DNA from: Microbacterium sp. 11MF
GTDB lineage: Bacteria; Actinomycetota; Actinomycetes; Actinomycetales; Microbacteriaceae
Length of the DNA stretch: 64,000 nt
Assembly (NCBI RefSeq): GCF_000383475.1
Contig: NZ_KB911460.1
Coordinates: 496,001-560,000 of the forward strand
Reading direction: 5' to 3'
Shown here: positions 9,750 to 17,541 of the stretch, piece by piece
Layout of the letters: every line of letters begins with the position of its first letter
How positions within the stretch are numbered: the first letter of the stretch is position 1
Notes under the pieces: model-generated
Told to the model about the DNA's origin: nothing
The model's database searches: none
What the model saw: the letters and a program-made list of their open reading frames with translations, nothing else
Made by a program: the position numbers and the translations under genes

Positions 9750-10447
9750 AGATCCTCATCGCCGATGACGATCCGCAGATCGTCCGAGCGCTCCGCATCA
9801 CCCTGTCGGCGCGCGGCTACGAGGTGTTCACCGCCGCCGACGGCGCGCAGGCAATCTCGGCGGCCGTCGATCACCACCCCGACATCTTCCTGCTCGACCT
9901 CGGGATGCCGGAGCTCGACGGCATCGAGGTGATCCACGCGATCCGCGGCTGGTCCGATGCGCCCATCCTCGTCGTGTCGGGACGCACGGGCGCGGCCGAC
10001 AAGGTCGACGCGCTCGATGCCGGTGCGGACGACTACGTCACGAAGCCGTTCTCGATCGACGAGCTCCTGGCGCGCATCCGGGCCCTGACCCGTCGCGCCC
10101 CGCAGCAGGAGCCCGATCCGGTGACGGAGTTCGGATCGATCTCCGTCGACCTGGCGGCGCGCAGCGTCATGAAGACCACCGGTGGTCAGACCGAGCGCGT
10201 GCGGCTCACTCCGACCGAATGGCAGCTGCTCGAGATCCTGCTGCGCAACCCCGGCAAGCTCGTCACCCGCCAGACGATCCTGACCTCGATCTGGGGGAGC
10301 GAGCACGTGAGCGACACAGGGTACCTGCGCCTGTACGTGTCGCAGCTGCGCCGCAAGCTCGAGGAGGATCCGGCGCATCCGCGTCACATCCTCACCGAGG
10401 CGGGCATGGGGTACCGCTTCGAGCTCGGCGGGCCCGCCGCGGGCTGA
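9746..10447 (+). CDS. kdpE: KdpE, OmpR-family response regulator of the kdp operon
   Basis: A 233-residue two-domain regulator. The receiver has acidic pocket IADDDP near residue 7, phospho-acceptor Asp51 (LLDLGMPELDG) and conserved Lys in TKPFSIDELLARI. The C-terminal winged helix contains RLTPTEWQLLEILLRNPGKLVTR and VSQLRRKLEEDPAHPRHI. It is expected to bind direct repeats upstream of kdp (see 2436-2487). It starts at ATG 9746 inside the kdpD stop. No strong terminator hairpin is visible in the 79 bp before the next gene. Confidence 0.96.
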   Translation: MKILIADDDPQIVRALRITLSARGYEVFTAADGAQAISAAVDHHPDIFLLDLGMPELDGIEVIHAIRGWSDAPILVVSGRTGAADKVDALDAGADDYVTKPFSIDELLARIRALTRRAPQQEPDPVTEFGSISVDLAARSVMKTTGGQTERVRLTPTEWQLLEILLRNPGKLVTRQTILTSIWGSEHVSDTGYLRLYVSQLRRKLEEDPAHPRHILTEAGMGYRFELGGPAAG

Positions 10448-10526
10448 CACGTCGGCGCGGGCGGCGCAACCCCCTCCCTCCTCGCGTTCCCGGCGACCAG
10501 GCTCGCCCGGAACCTGAGGAGGACCG

Positions 10527-11672
10527 ATGAAGGCGATGACCTATCGCGGACCGTACAAGATCCGCGTCGACCGCAAGCCCGATCCCGTGATCGCGCACCC
10601 GAACGACGCCATCGTGCGCGTCGAACTGGCGTCGATCTGTGGTTCCGACCTGCACCTGTACCACGGCATGATGCCCGACACGCGGATCGGGCACACCTTC
10701 GGGCACGAGTTCATCGGTCGGGTGGAGGAGGTCGGGTCGTCGGTACAGAACCTGAAGCCGGGCGACCGGGTCATGGTCCCTTTCAACATCTACTGCGGCT
10801 CGTGCTTCTTCTGTGCGCGCGGGCTGTATTCGAACTGCCACAACGTCAACGCGAACGCCACGGCGATCGGTGGCATCTACGGCTACTCCCACTCGACCGG
10901 CGGATTCGACGGCGGTCAAGCCGAGCTCGTCCGGGTGCCCTTCGCCGACGTCGGCCCCCAGGTGATCCCCGACGACATCGCCTCCGAGGATGCGCTCCTG
11001 CTGACCGACGCCTTCTCGACCGGCTACTTCGGTTCGCAGCTCGCCGACATCGTTGAGGGCGACACCGTCGTGGTGCTGGGTGCGGGACCCGTCGGCCTCG
11101 CCGCCGCTCGCTCGTGCTGGCTGATGGGTGCCGGACGCGTCATCGTCGTCGACCACATCGACTACCGCCTCGAGAAGGCGCGCGCCTTCGCGTTCGCCGA
11201 GACCGTGCACTTCGGTCAGGTCGATGACATCGTCCTGACCCTCAAGAAGATGACCGACGGACTCGGCGCCGACTCGGTCATCGATGCCGTGGGCGCCGAG
11301 GCCGACGGGCACGTCGTGCAGCACGTGACCGCCGCCAAGCTGAAACTGCAGGGCGGTTCTCCCATCGCCCTCAACTGGGCGATCGACGCCGTCCGCAAGG
11401 GCGGCACCATCTCGGTGATGGGTGCGTACGGCCCGCTGTTCAGCGCCGTCAAGGTCGGCGACGCCATGAACAAGGGGCTCACCATCCGTGCCAACCAGGC
11501 GCCGGTCAAGCGTCAGTGGCCGCGGTTGCTCGAACACATCCGAGCGGGACACATCGCTCCTCGCGAGTTGATCACCCACCGCTTCGACCTCGACGACATC
11601 GCCGAGGGCTACCACGTGTTCTCATCCAAGCTCGACGGCATCGTCAAGCCCGTCATCACGTTCGGCGCCTGA
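10527..11672 (+). CDS. Zinc-dependent alcohol dehydrogenase (formaldehyde-dehydrogenase-like MDR)
   Basis: A 381-residue medium-chain dehydrogenase. Catalytic-zinc ligands are C38 (ICGSDLH) and H60-E61 (FGHEF); the structural-zinc cysteines are C90, C93, C96 and C104. The Rossmann motif GAGPVGLAAAR lies near residue 186. The long insertion around 265-300 and the overall spacing resemble glutathione-independent formaldehyde dehydrogenase-like enzymes, so an aldehyde or alcohol substrate with NAD(P) is likely, but the exact one is unknown. It starts at ATG 10527 after GAGGAGG. The next gene follows by 20 bp behind another GAGGAGGAA, implying an operon. Confidence 0.88.
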   Translation: MKAMTYRGPYKIRVDRKPDPVIAHPNDAIVRVELASICGSDLHLYHGMMPDTRIGHTFGHEFIGRVEEVGSSVQNLKPGDRVMVPFNIYCGSCFFCARGLYSNCHNVNANATAIGGIYGYSHSTGGFDGGQAELVRVPFADVGPQVIPDDIASEDALLLTDAFSTGYFGSQLADIVEGDTVVVLGAGPVGLAAARSCWLMGAGRVIVVDHIDYRLEKARAFAFAETVHFGQVDDIVLTLKKMTDGLGADSVIDAVGAEADGHVVQHVTAAKLKLQGGSPIALNWAIDAVRKGGTISVMGAYGPLFSAVKVGDAMNKGLTIRANQAPVKRQWPRLLEHIRAGHIAPRELITHRFDLDDIAEGYHVFSSKLDGIVKPVITFGA

Positions 11673-11692
11673 CCCGCATCCGAGGAGGAATC

Positions 11693-12268
11693 ATGCCGTA
11701 CACCGCAGACAAGCCCGGCCATACCCCCGATCCCGACGACCTGCGTCGCCGCATCCCGGGGTGGGGTGCAGATCTCGACCCGGCGGATCGTCCCGCTTTC
11801 CCCCGCGAGCAACCCGGGATCGACACCGGTGCGCACTGGCGCGTCCCCGAGCAACAGCCGCACGGCGCCGGTCGCGAGCGATCGCTCGAGCACGAACGCC
11901 TCACGCCCGTGTTCGGTACCGCGCAGCCCCTCCACGGGCTCTCGGGCCTCATCCGGCGGGTCGCCTATACGCGCTACAGCGAGGGGCAGACTCCGCACTG
12001 GATGCTGCTGATCCTGGGCGACCGCGTCGAGTCGGCCGGCGCGCACATGAGGTCGCTGTTCTCGCGGCGTCCCGACGACCCGGTGACACAGTCGGGGGTG
12101 TTCGGCGAACGCGGACGGCATCCGATCGCGTCGAGGTTCGGACGAGGCCGCGTCGACGTGAAGCACGCCTGGCTCGACCCCGTCCTGGTCGTGGGGCCGT
12201 GGGTCGCGGCGGCCGTGGTCGTGTTCCGGATCGCGCGCGCGGCGGCCGTCCCGGCATCCCGTCGCTGA
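11693..12268 (+). CDS. Conserved hypothetical protein linked to the dehydrogenase
   Basis: A 191-residue protein that I do not recognise as a named domain. The start is ATG 11693, directly behind a perfect GAGGAGGAA, although the frame is open upstream. The first 80 residues are polar and Pro/Arg/Gly-rich (GHTPDPDDLRRRIPGWGADL, HWRVPEQQPHGAG). The middle has an amphipathic stretch beginning LIRRVAYTRYSEGQTPHW, and a C-terminal hydrophobic helix (VVGPWVAAAVVVFRIA) suggests membrane association. It is probably co-expressed with the dehydrogenase 20 bp upstream. Confidence 0.7.
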   Translation: MPYTADKPGHTPDPDDLRRRIPGWGADLDPADRPAFPREQPGIDTGAHWRVPEQQPHGAGRERSLEHERLTPVFGTAQPLHGLSGLIRRVAYTRYSEGQTPHWMLLILGDRVESAGAHMRSLFSRRPDDPVTQSGVFGERGRHPIASRFGRGRVDVKHAWLDPVLVVGPWVAAAVVVFRIARAAAVPASRR

Positions 12269-12366
12269 CGCGACGCCTCGCTCCTCGGCATCCCTCACCG
12301 GGTCCGGTGCGGCTTCGGCCCCAGCGGATCTCCACCGGCGCGGGTTAGCGTGGTGCGGGCAGTCGA

Positions 12367-12403
<37 letters not shown>

Positions 12404-12411
12404 GGACGCAG

Positions 12412-13218
12412 ATGGCGGCACGTCGCAAGGCTCCGGCTGCGCGCGCGCGACGACGTTCCGCAGCGCTCGCCGTCGGGCTGGGCGTCGCCCCTGCGGCGGT
12501 CGTGGTGCTCCTCGCCGCTTGCCTGCCCTCCACGCCCCCGCAGGCCGCCGAGCCCGCTGAGCCGCCCCTGCCGCCCGTGTCGTCCCGCTGGGCGGTGGCA
12601 CCCCCGCCTGCTGTCGCTGTGGTCGGGGCGAACCCCTCACGGGCTGCCGCCGTCGATCTCGTCGACGGAGCGTGGGCCGACGAGGTGGCGGCGGCCACCG
12701 GCATCCCGCGTCGTGCGGTCATCGCCTACGCGGCGGCCGACCTGACCGTCGCGCACGAGCAGCCATCGTGCGACATCGCCTGGAACACCCTCGCGGGGAT
12801 CGGCTGGGTGGAGTCCCGGCACGGTTCCTACGGCGGGGCGACGCTGACCAAGCGCGGCCTCGTCGCGCCTCGCATCCTCGGGCCGCGGCTCACTGGTGAC
12901 GGCGTTGCTGCGATCGAGGACACCGACGGCGGCGCTCTCGACGGCGACGACCAGTGGGACCGTGCCGTCGGCCCGCTGCAGTTCATCCCCGAGACGTGGC
13001 GGCGCTGGGGCGCGGACGGCGACGCGGACGGCGTCCGCGACCCCAACAACATCGACGACGCGGCCCTCGCCGCTGCCCGGTATCTGTGCCGGTCCGGGCC
13101 GCTCGGCACCGAGAGGGCCTGGCGGGATGCCGTCTTCACCTACAACCCGCTGACGCGATACATCAACGACGTCGCCACCCGCGCCAACGAGTACGCGCAA
13201 CGCGTCGAGCTGGGCTGA
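12412..13218 (+). CDS. Secreted/lipoprotein-like lytic transglycosylase (MltB-type)
   Basis: A 268-residue protein with an Arg/Lys-rich start, a hydrophobic helix and LLAACLPS at about residues 33-40, which reads as a lipobox. A Pro-rich linker follows. The catalytic domain contains the transglycosylase Glu134 in GIGWVESRHGSYGG, then GPLQFIPETWRRWGADGDADG and DAALAAARYLC, all typical of MltB-like muramidases. It cleaves peptidoglycan glycan strands with anhydro-sugar formation. It starts at ATG 12412 with GGAGGAC at the end of the poly-G tract, so expression may depend on tract length. Confidence 0.88.
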   Translation: MAARRKAPAARARRRSAALAVGLGVAPAAVVVLLAACLPSTPPQAAEPAEPPLPPVSSRWAVAPPPAVAVVGANPSRAAAVDLVDGAWADEVAAATGIPRRAVIAYAAADLTVAHEQPSCDIAWNTLAGIGWVESRHGSYGGATLTKRGLVAPRILGPRLTGDGVAAIEDTDGGALDGDDQWDRAVGPLQFIPETWRRWGADGDADGVRDPNNIDDAALAAARYLCRSGPLGTERAWRDAVFTYNPLTRYINDVATRANEYAQRVELG

Positions 13219-13238
13219 CGCGTCGGGCGCTGGCGAAC

Positions 13239-13430
13239 TCAGTCGCCGGTGCGGTTGAGCGATCGACTGGAATCGGCCGAGTCGGGGTCCACCCCGGGCT
13301 CGATCTGTTCGATGGGAACCGGCTCGTCGTTGCGGACAGCCTTGGATACGGCCTCGATGGGGTCCTCGTCCGGCAGATTCCCGCCGGGGAGCGAGGAATC
13401 GGACTCGGGTGCGGCCTCGTGCTCGGTCAT
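13239..13430 (-). CDS. Small acidic hypothetical protein
   Basis: A 63-residue product rich in Asp, Glu, Ser and Pro (for example NLPDEDPIEAVSKAVRNDEP), without hydrophobic segments, so probably soluble and largely disordered. The start at 13430 is chosen because GAGAGGAGC lies just upstream; the frame is open further but only with Arg-rich shadow sequence. It converges with the transglycosylase gene, 20 bp apart. I do not recognise a family. Confidence 0.65.
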   Translation of the reverse strand: MTEHEAAPESDSSLPGGNLPDEDPIEAVSKAVRNDEPVPIEQIEPGVDPDSADSSRSLNRTGD

Positions 13431-13497
13431 GGGTGCTCCTCTCGTTCGTGTCAACGTAGGGCGCGGATGCCATCGAGCCGGGGGCCTTGCAAAGGTC

Positions 13498-13530
13498 GGG
13501 CCCCGGCGATAAGCCCGATCGCCGGGGCCC
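13498..13530. other. Strong GC hairpin (13-bp stem, 7-nt loop)
   Basis: GGGCCCCGGCGAT at 13498-13510 pairs perfectly with ATCGCCGGGGCCC at 13518-13530 around a 7-nt loop. There is no T or A run. It lies in the 376-bp gap upstream of the minus-strand gene ending at 13430 and could be a terminator or attenuator, or an intergenic repeat. Nothing else gene-like is visible between 13431 and 13806 apart from a second hairpin. Confidence 0.5.
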
Positions 13531-13703
13531 CTCATAAGCGTGGGAAAGGATCGGTGACCCGAACACCTCTCGTCTCGACCATCCGCCTACTTACCTTGCG
13601 GTGATCACGGTAATCGGGGTGCCGGTTCCGGAAGGGGGGCATTGACGCGCGAGGCGTCGTTCTGCTACCCGCTCCGGCTAACTTGGGGTCCTCTCGGTGT
13701 CAA

Positions 13704-13744
13704 GCCCCTCACCCGTCCGACGAGCGCGAGTGAGGGTGAGGGGC
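13704..13744. other. Inverted repeat, 11-bp arms, 19-nt loop
   Basis: GCCCCTCACCC at 13704-13714 is complementary to GGGTGAGGGGC at 13734-13744. It sits about 60 bp upstream of the gene at 13807 in otherwise gene-free DNA and may be an operator or a transcript hairpin. The role is unknown. Confidence 0.45.
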
Positions 13745-13806
13745 GAGTGAAGACCTCACCCCGGCGATCAACGACGATCGCGGACACCACACCTCGGAGG
13801 TGCGCC

Positions 13807-14097
13807 ATGAGTGCCGATCCCGTCCATCAGCTGATCCTGCAACCCTTGTCGCCGACGGCATGGCGCCTCTGCGACTCCCGCGTCGACAGCTCCGACGCCG
13901 CCAGCGTCATCGCCTACGTCGAGGCGGCGGACCCCGCCGGGTTCGACGTGACGTGGGTCCACGGCGGCTCGGGGAGCGCGTGGTTCGCGGACATGGACCA
14001 GCTTCTGATCGATGCAGCCCGACACGTCGCGGCCTGCGCTCCGCGCCGCGCCAAGCCGAAGCCGATCGCGCACCGCCCGCCCCTGGCGGCGCTCTAA
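13807..14097 (+). CDS. Small hypothetical protein (96 aa)
   Basis: ATG 13807 follows CTCGGAGGTGCGCC, a good ribosome-binding site. The 96-residue product contains HQLILQPLSPTAWRLCDS and a segment ending in a basic, Pro-rich tail (ACAPRRAKPKP). A hydrophobic-acidic pattern (SVIAYVEAADPAGFDVTWV) suggests a small alpha/beta fold. No family is recognised. It is the first of a run of small genes that continues to 17.8 kb. Confidence 0.65.
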   Translation: MSADPVHQLILQPLSPTAWRLCDSRVDSSDAASVIAYVEAADPAGFDVTWVHGGSGSAWFADMDQLLIDAARHVAACAPRRAKPKPIAHRPPLAAL

Positions 14098-14187
14098 ACG
14101 GCGGCACCCGAACATGTCAAGGACGTGACACGCGCGACGCCACGACAGATGGTGGATGTCGAGACCGATTGCAGCCGAGGAGAACCG

Positions 14188-14505
14188 ATGGGACGCATCG
14201 ACATCTCGTACGGCGGGCAGTGGTACAGCGTCGCGAACCGGACGCTCGACGACGTCCATCGCGAGATCCAAGAGGGCGCCCGCGACGGCCAGCACTGGCT
14301 GGCCGTCAATGACGGCGTCGGAAGCGCGAGCCCCGCCTACCTCTTCATCACGCCGGGTGTCCCCATCGCGCTGATCCCGGTGCCCGAACCACGGGACCCT
14401 CCCACCGAAGCCGTCGTGGCGGCGTACGACGATTTCGAGGTCGAGGGGTTCTCCCCGAAGTGGCGCGGGCCCACGATCCATCCGGAGCGCTCACCGCATT
14501 CCTGA
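14188..14505 (+). CDS. Small YGG-motif protein, copy 1
   Basis: The 105-residue product begins MGRIDISYGGQWYSV at ATG 14188 behind GCCGAGGAGAA. Its core, ending WLAVNDGVGSASPAYLFITP and then GVPIALIPVPEP, is shared with the gene at 15809-16057: RID[IV]xYGGxxYS, W[LI]xVNDGxG and PGVPIALIP. The fold is probably a small beta structure; the function is unknown. This copy has a longer, acidic C-terminal tail. I see no membrane or secretion signal. Confidence 0.72.
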   Translation: MGRIDISYGGQWYSVANRTLDDVHREIQEGARDGQHWLAVNDGVGSASPAYLFITPGVPIALIPVPEPRDPPTEAVVAAYDDFEVEGFSPKWRGPTIHPERSPHS

Positions 14506-14573
14506 GACCTATCCGGGTCGTCGCGCCCGGTCAAGGGGATGACCGCGCCCGCGAAGACGAGCACACTGACGCC

Positions 14574-14813
14574 ATGAGTGATGCACAGGATGCCGGCCGC
14601 GCCGGCGACGCCGTACAGGCAGAGCCCGCCATGTCGGTGAACCCCGCGGATGCCGGGCAGAAGCTCGACGGCATCATCGCCCAGACCCGAGCCGACCTGC
14701 AGGGACACGACGGCGTCGATCCGCGGAACGTCCTCGCACAGCGGCTCACGGACGCGGGTCTGTCACTGTCCGACGACGAGATGGCCGCCGCGCTCGCTCG
14801 CATCGAGGAGTGA
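14574..14813 (+). CDS. Small hypothetical protein (79 aa)
   Basis: ATG 14574 opens a 79-residue product with a disordered Ala/Asp-rich start. A helical C-terminal half follows: LDGIIAQTRADLQGHDGVDP, then LAQRLTDAGLSLSDDEMAAALARIEE. The pattern is like a short helical binding domain. There is no recognised family and no clear strong Shine-Dalgarno. It lies 68 bp after the YGG-motif gene and 122 bp before the Dps gene. Confidence 0.55.
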   Translation: MSDAQDAGRAGDAVQAEPAMSVNPADAGQKLDGIIAQTRADLQGHDGVDPRNVLAQRLTDAGLSLSDDEMAAALARIEE

Positions 14814-14935
14814 GCCGGGAGCGTGAGCTCCGGGGATATCACCGCCTCCCGGGCCGCGCAACCCGATGACCTCGTGGCCGCCTTCGTCCTAGCGTGGGAG
14901 GCATCCACGTTCCGCGACAGAAGGGGAGCCGTCCC

Positions 14936-15484
14936 ATGACGACCACTCAGACGAAGCCCGCCACCCGCAACAAGCGCCGCCCCGGCAAGTCGGGCGCACA
15001 GCTGACCGAAGAGCAGAACGCCGAGCGCGGGTTCACCGCCTCCCAGAAGCTCAGCGACAACCTGCAGGCCGTTCTCGTCGACCTCCTCGAGCTGTCGATC
15101 CAGGGCAAGCAGGCGCACTGGAACGTCGTCGGGAAGAACTTCCGCGACACGCACCTCCAGCTCGACGAGATCATCGACGCCGCGCGGGAGTTCAGCGACA
15201 CGATTGCGGAGCGCATGCGCGCCCTGCACGCCGTTCCCGACGGCCGAAGCGACACGGTGGCCGAGACCACGACGCTTCCAGAGTTCCCGCACGGCGAGGT
15301 CCTGACCTCCGACGTCATCGACCTCGTCACCGAGCGCCTCGAGGCCGTCATCGGCACCTGCCGCGACGTCCACGACGACGTCGACGACGAGGACCCGACG
15401 AGCGCCGACATCCTCCACAGTATCCTCGAGAGCCTCGAGCAGTTCGCGTGGATGATCAGCGCCGAGAACCGTTCGCCCCGGTGA
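14936..15484 (+). CDS. dps: Dps-like ferritin (DNA-binding protein from starved cells)
   Basis: A 182-residue protein with an N-terminal Lys/Arg-rich tail (KPATRNKRRPGKSG) suited to DNA binding, then the Dps four-helix bundle. Helix A ends LLELSIQGKQAHWNVVGKNF, holding the inter-subunit ferroxidase His. LQLDEIIDAAREFSDTIAER supplies the Asp/Glu ligands. Dps oxidises Fe2+ with peroxide and protects DNA. The start is ATG 14936 behind AAGGGGAGCC. The next small gene begins 7 bp after its stop, so it heads a three-gene unit with two uncharacterised small proteins. Confidence 0.93.
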   Translation: MTTTQTKPATRNKRRPGKSGAQLTEEQNAERGFTASQKLSDNLQAVLVDLLELSIQGKQAHWNVVGKNFRDTHLQLDEIIDAAREFSDTIAERMRALHAVPDGRSDTVAETTTLPEFPHGEVLTSDVIDLVTERLEAVIGTCRDVHDDVDDEDPTSADILHSILESLEQFAWMISAENRSPR

Positions 15485-15491
15485 CCGCCCG

Positions 15492-15815
15492 GTGGGGAAG
15501 TTCATCTACGACGGCACGCTGAAGGTCGACTTCGACGACCGTGCGCTGGCCCACCTCCAGGTGGTCATCATGTCGAAGCTCCGTCGCGGCGAGTCCTTCC
15601 ACTTCACGTGGAAGGACGACGCCGCGATCGGGGACGGCCGCACCAGCATCTGGCTGCACCCGCGGTGCACGCTCGTCTTCAAGTTCTACAGAGGTCAGCG
15701 CGCGCCGCTGAACCTCGCTTGGGTGGACGCGCTCGCCGCCGTCGCGAACTCCCCGTCCGGTCTGTACATCGTCCCGGAACCCGCAGAGGCGGAACAGGAG
15801 AGCGTGGCATGGTGA
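15492..15815 (+). CDS. DUF7882-like small protein, copy 1 (MGKFIY type)
   Basis: A 107-residue product from GTG 15492. Core features shared with three other copies in this window are LAHL at about residue 19, KLRRGESFHFTW at about 30-41, GRTSIWLHP at about 48 and NLAWVDALAAVANSPSGL near 80. No domain of known activity is visible. From memory, homologues in Microbacteriaceae are often misannotated as ATP-dependent DNA ligase and more recently labelled DUF7882; this copy is far too short for a ligase and lacks a KxDG motif. Its end overlaps the next gene by 7 bp. Confidence 0.78.
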   Translation: MGKFIYDGTLKVDFDDRALAHLQVVIMSKLRRGESFHFTWKDDAAIGDGRTSIWLHPRCTLVFKFYRGQRAPLNLAWVDALAAVANSPSGLYIVPEPAEAEQESVAW

Positions 15816-16057
15816 AGCGCATCGACGTGCACTACGGGGGGACGCTGTACAGCATCGGCGAGGAGTCCTTCGAGACCTTCTCGGCGCAGGTGGCTGCGGC
15901 GCTCGACGCGGGCCACGGATGGATCGTGGTGAACGACGGCGAGGGCGCTCCTCGTCCGGCTCACCTGCTCATCTCGCCCGGCGTCCCCATCGCTCTCATC
16001 CCGATCCCGGACGAGTCCGAGCCCGAGGCCGCCGCCGAGGGGCACTTCACTCCGTGA
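15809..16057 (+). CDS. Small YGG-motif protein, copy 2
   Basis: An 82-residue protein starting MVKRIDVHYGGTLYSIG at ATG 15809, inside the 3' end of the preceding gene. It matches the gene at 14188-14505 over nearly all its length, with shared W[LI]xVNDG and SPGVPIALIP elements, but lacks that gene's C-terminal tail. It is probably translated by coupling to the DUF7882-like gene. Its last 11 bp overlap the end of the convergent minus-strand gene. Confidence 0.75.
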   Translation: MVKRIDVHYGGTLYSIGEESFETFSAQVAAALDAGHGWIVVNDGEGAPRPAHLLISPGVPIALIPIPDESEPEAAAEGHFTP

Positions 16058-16376
16058 CGTCGGGCCCGCTGTCCTCATCGAACATCCGCGCCGGCAGCTG
16101 AATCCCACCCGAGGAATTGGCGGATGCCGCCAGCTCCTCTATCCATTCGCGGTTCAGCGTCGGCGGTTCCGCGTGGTCGAACACGAACCTGAGCGGGATC
16201 GCGGGATGCAGCCAGATCGTCGTCCGTCCTCGGGGAGAGTCGTCGGGGTGCTGCCACGACACAGTGAAGCTCTCCGAACGGCGGAGCTTGGTCGCGACCA
16301 CCACTTTAAGATGCGCGAGTGCGCGGTCCTCGATGCGGATGGGCATCGCCGAGCCGCCGTAGTAGATCAGGCCCAT
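16047..16376 (-). CDS. DUF7882-like small protein, copy 2 (MGLIYYGG type)
   Basis: A 109-residue product from ATG 16376, with MGLIYYGGSAMPIRIEDRAL at the N-terminus, LAHLKVVVATKLRRSESFTV, RGRTTIWLHPAIPLRFVFD and WIEELAASANSSGG. It belongs to the same family as the copies at 15492, 16437 and 16960. The N-terminal YYGG motif also echoes the YGG motif of the partner family. The ribosome-binding site is weak. The 3' end overlaps a convergent gene by 11 bp. Confidence 0.78.
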   Translation of the reverse strand: MGLIYYGGSAMPIRIEDRALAHLKVVVATKLRRSESFTVSWQHPDDSPRGRTTIWLHPAIPLRFVFDHAEPPTLNREWIEELAASANSSGGIQLPARMFDEDSGPDVTE

Positions 16377-16436
16377 GGGGACACCATAATGGGAGACGTC
16401 GTTTCGATACCGAGATGACACGACGAAGGGGCTGAC

Positions 16437-16760
16437 GTGGGCAAGTTCATCTATGAGGACTCCATCAAGGTGGACTTCGAGGACCGCACGCTGGCACACC
16501 TGCAGCAGGTGATCGGCAACAAGCTGCGTCGTGGCGAGTCCTTCCATTTCACGTGGCGCGACGACAAGAGCATCGGCGAGGGCCGCACTTCCGTGTGGCT
16601 GCACCCGCACGCATCCCTGGTCTTCAAGTACTACGGAAGCCGGCAGTCGCGCATCAACCGCGCGTGGTCGGAGGCCCTCATGTACGCGGCGAACTCGCCG
16701 GCGGGTCTGCACCTGGTTCCGGAGCCTGCAGATGCGGGCGAGGGCGACCCCGGCGCCTGA
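16437..16760 (+). CDS. DUF7882-like small protein, copy 3 (MGKFIY type)
   Basis: A 107-residue protein from GTG 16437, nearly collinear with the copy at 15492: MGKFIYEDSIKVDFEDRTLA, NKLRRGESFHFTWRDD, GRTSVWLHP and LMYAANSPAGLHLVPEP. The pair clearly arose by duplication. It begins 60 bp from the divergent copy 2, so they share a short promoter region. A 9-bp-stem hairpin 37 bp downstream may terminate it. Confidence 0.78.
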   Translation: MGKFIYEDSIKVDFEDRTLAHLQQVIGNKLRRGESFHFTWRDDKSIGEGRTSVWLHPHASLVFKYYGSRQSRINRAWSEALMYAANSPAGLHLVPEPADAGEGDPGA

Positions 16761-16796
16761 CGCGAGGGTCCCCGCGTCGCCTCCCGTAACGAAACA

Positions 16797-16840
16797 TGCC
16801 GCCCCGTCGACGCCGTGGGGGGAACGGCGGAGGGGCGGCA
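16797..16840. terminator. Convergent terminator hairpin
   Basis: TGCCGCCCC (16797-16805) pairs with GGGGCGGCA (16832-16840), and CGCCGT/ACGGCG nest inside. It lies between the plus-strand gene ending at 16760 and the minus-strand gene ending at 16865, so it can serve both. There is no U-run. Confidence 0.55.
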
Positions 16841-16864
16841 CGAGTTCGTGTGCTCGGAGAACGG

Positions 16865-16963
16865 TCAGACCAACAGCGGAGGAGTCCCGAAGCGCTCGGT
16901 GAAATCGGCGGCGAGGGCGTCCTCGTAGGCGTCGGCCTCGTCGCTGAGATCGGGGTGGCTCAC
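16865..16963 (-). CDS. 32-residue acidic micropeptide coupled to DUF7882-like copy 4
   Basis: GTG at 16963 overlaps the TGA of the upstream gene as GTGA and opens a 32-codon frame ending at TGA 16867-16865. The peptide reads SHPDLSDEADAYEDALAADF, then TERFGTPPLLV. It is strongly acidic, helical in pattern, and ends in a short hydrophobic tail. Start-stop coupling and lack of rare codons make translation plausible. The function is unknown; it could be a partner or regulator of the DUF7882-like protein. Confidence 0.5.
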   Translation of the reverse strand: MSHPDLSDEADAYEDALAADFTERFGTPPLLV

Positions 16964-17313
16964 GCGGCGACCACCGGCCGACGCGCCTCGGTGCGTGCGG
17001 CGCCGATCTCGGGGATGTCCAGATCCGCGTCGAGGACGAGGCCGCCGTTCGACGTGGCCTGGTCGGCCATCTCCCGCAGCGTCGCAGGGTTCAGCGCGAC
17101 CGCAGCCGACTGCTCGTAAACGAAACGCAGCGGGATGGCCGGCTGGAACCAGAGCGTTGTGCGGCCCTCGCCGTTGTCGCCGGTTCCCTTCCAGGACACG
17201 ACGAAGCTCTCACTCCGGCGCAACTTGGTCGTCGCGATCGCGGCGAGGTGGGCGAGGATGCGGTCGGGCATGACGATGGGGGATTCGACGTTCCCGTAGT
17301 AGAGGCTTCCCAT
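16960..17313 (-). CDS. DUF7882-like small protein, copy 4 (MGSLYYG type)
   Basis: A 117-residue product from ATG 17313 behind CAGGAGAACGTC. It shares MGSLYYGN, RILAHLAAIATTKLRRSESF, EGRTTLWFQPAIPLRFVYE and a C-terminal ATSNGGLVLDADLDIP with the other copies, mainly the one at 16047. It carries a longer tail (TEARRPVVAA). Upstream lies the AT-rich operator region near 17.52 kb. A 32-residue reading frame is coupled to its stop. Confidence 0.78.
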   Translation of the reverse strand: MGSLYYGNVESPIVMPDRILAHLAAIATTKLRRSESFVVSWKGTGDNGEGRTTLWFQPAIPLRFVYEQSAAVALNPATLREMADQATSNGGLVLDADLDIPEIGAARTEARRPVVAA

Positions 17314-17518
17314 GACGTTCTCCTGGTGGGTTCGGGGTGCTGTGGTCAGTGGTGTGCGGGCTGCGCCGTCGTGCGGTGCGCTCGCGGCCGTGAAAGGGAT
17401 GTGACGAGGGACGCCCACCAGCCCGTGCGCTGCTCGGGGATGAGAGCGACACCGATCGAGGCGAAGGGCGCCGGGATGGGGTGTGCGGGTGAGGGTGTCA
17501 TCTGTCCGTTCCTGGATT

Positions 17519-17541
17519 ACTAGCTAAACAATAGATCTAGT
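17519..17541. promoter_or_regulatory. AT-rich palindromic site in the divergent gap
   Basis: ACTAG at 17519-17523 and CTAGT at 17537-17541 form an inverted pair, with the 8-bp palindrome TAGATCTA at 17532-17539 inside. The surrounding 17515-17580 is strikingly AT-rich for this genome. It lies between the minus-strand gene starting at 17313 and the plus-strand genes at 17612 and 17870. Of the local genes, the MarR regulator (17870) is the obvious candidate binder, by inference. Otherwise nothing gene-like is seen between 17314 and 17611. Confidence 0.5.

Noticed and set aside
15492-15815. Annotation of the small DUF7882-like proteins as ATP-dependent DNA ligase.
   Set aside because: They are about 110 residues, lack the KxDG adenylation motif and nucleotidyltransferase fold motifs; such a label would not reflect ligase activity.
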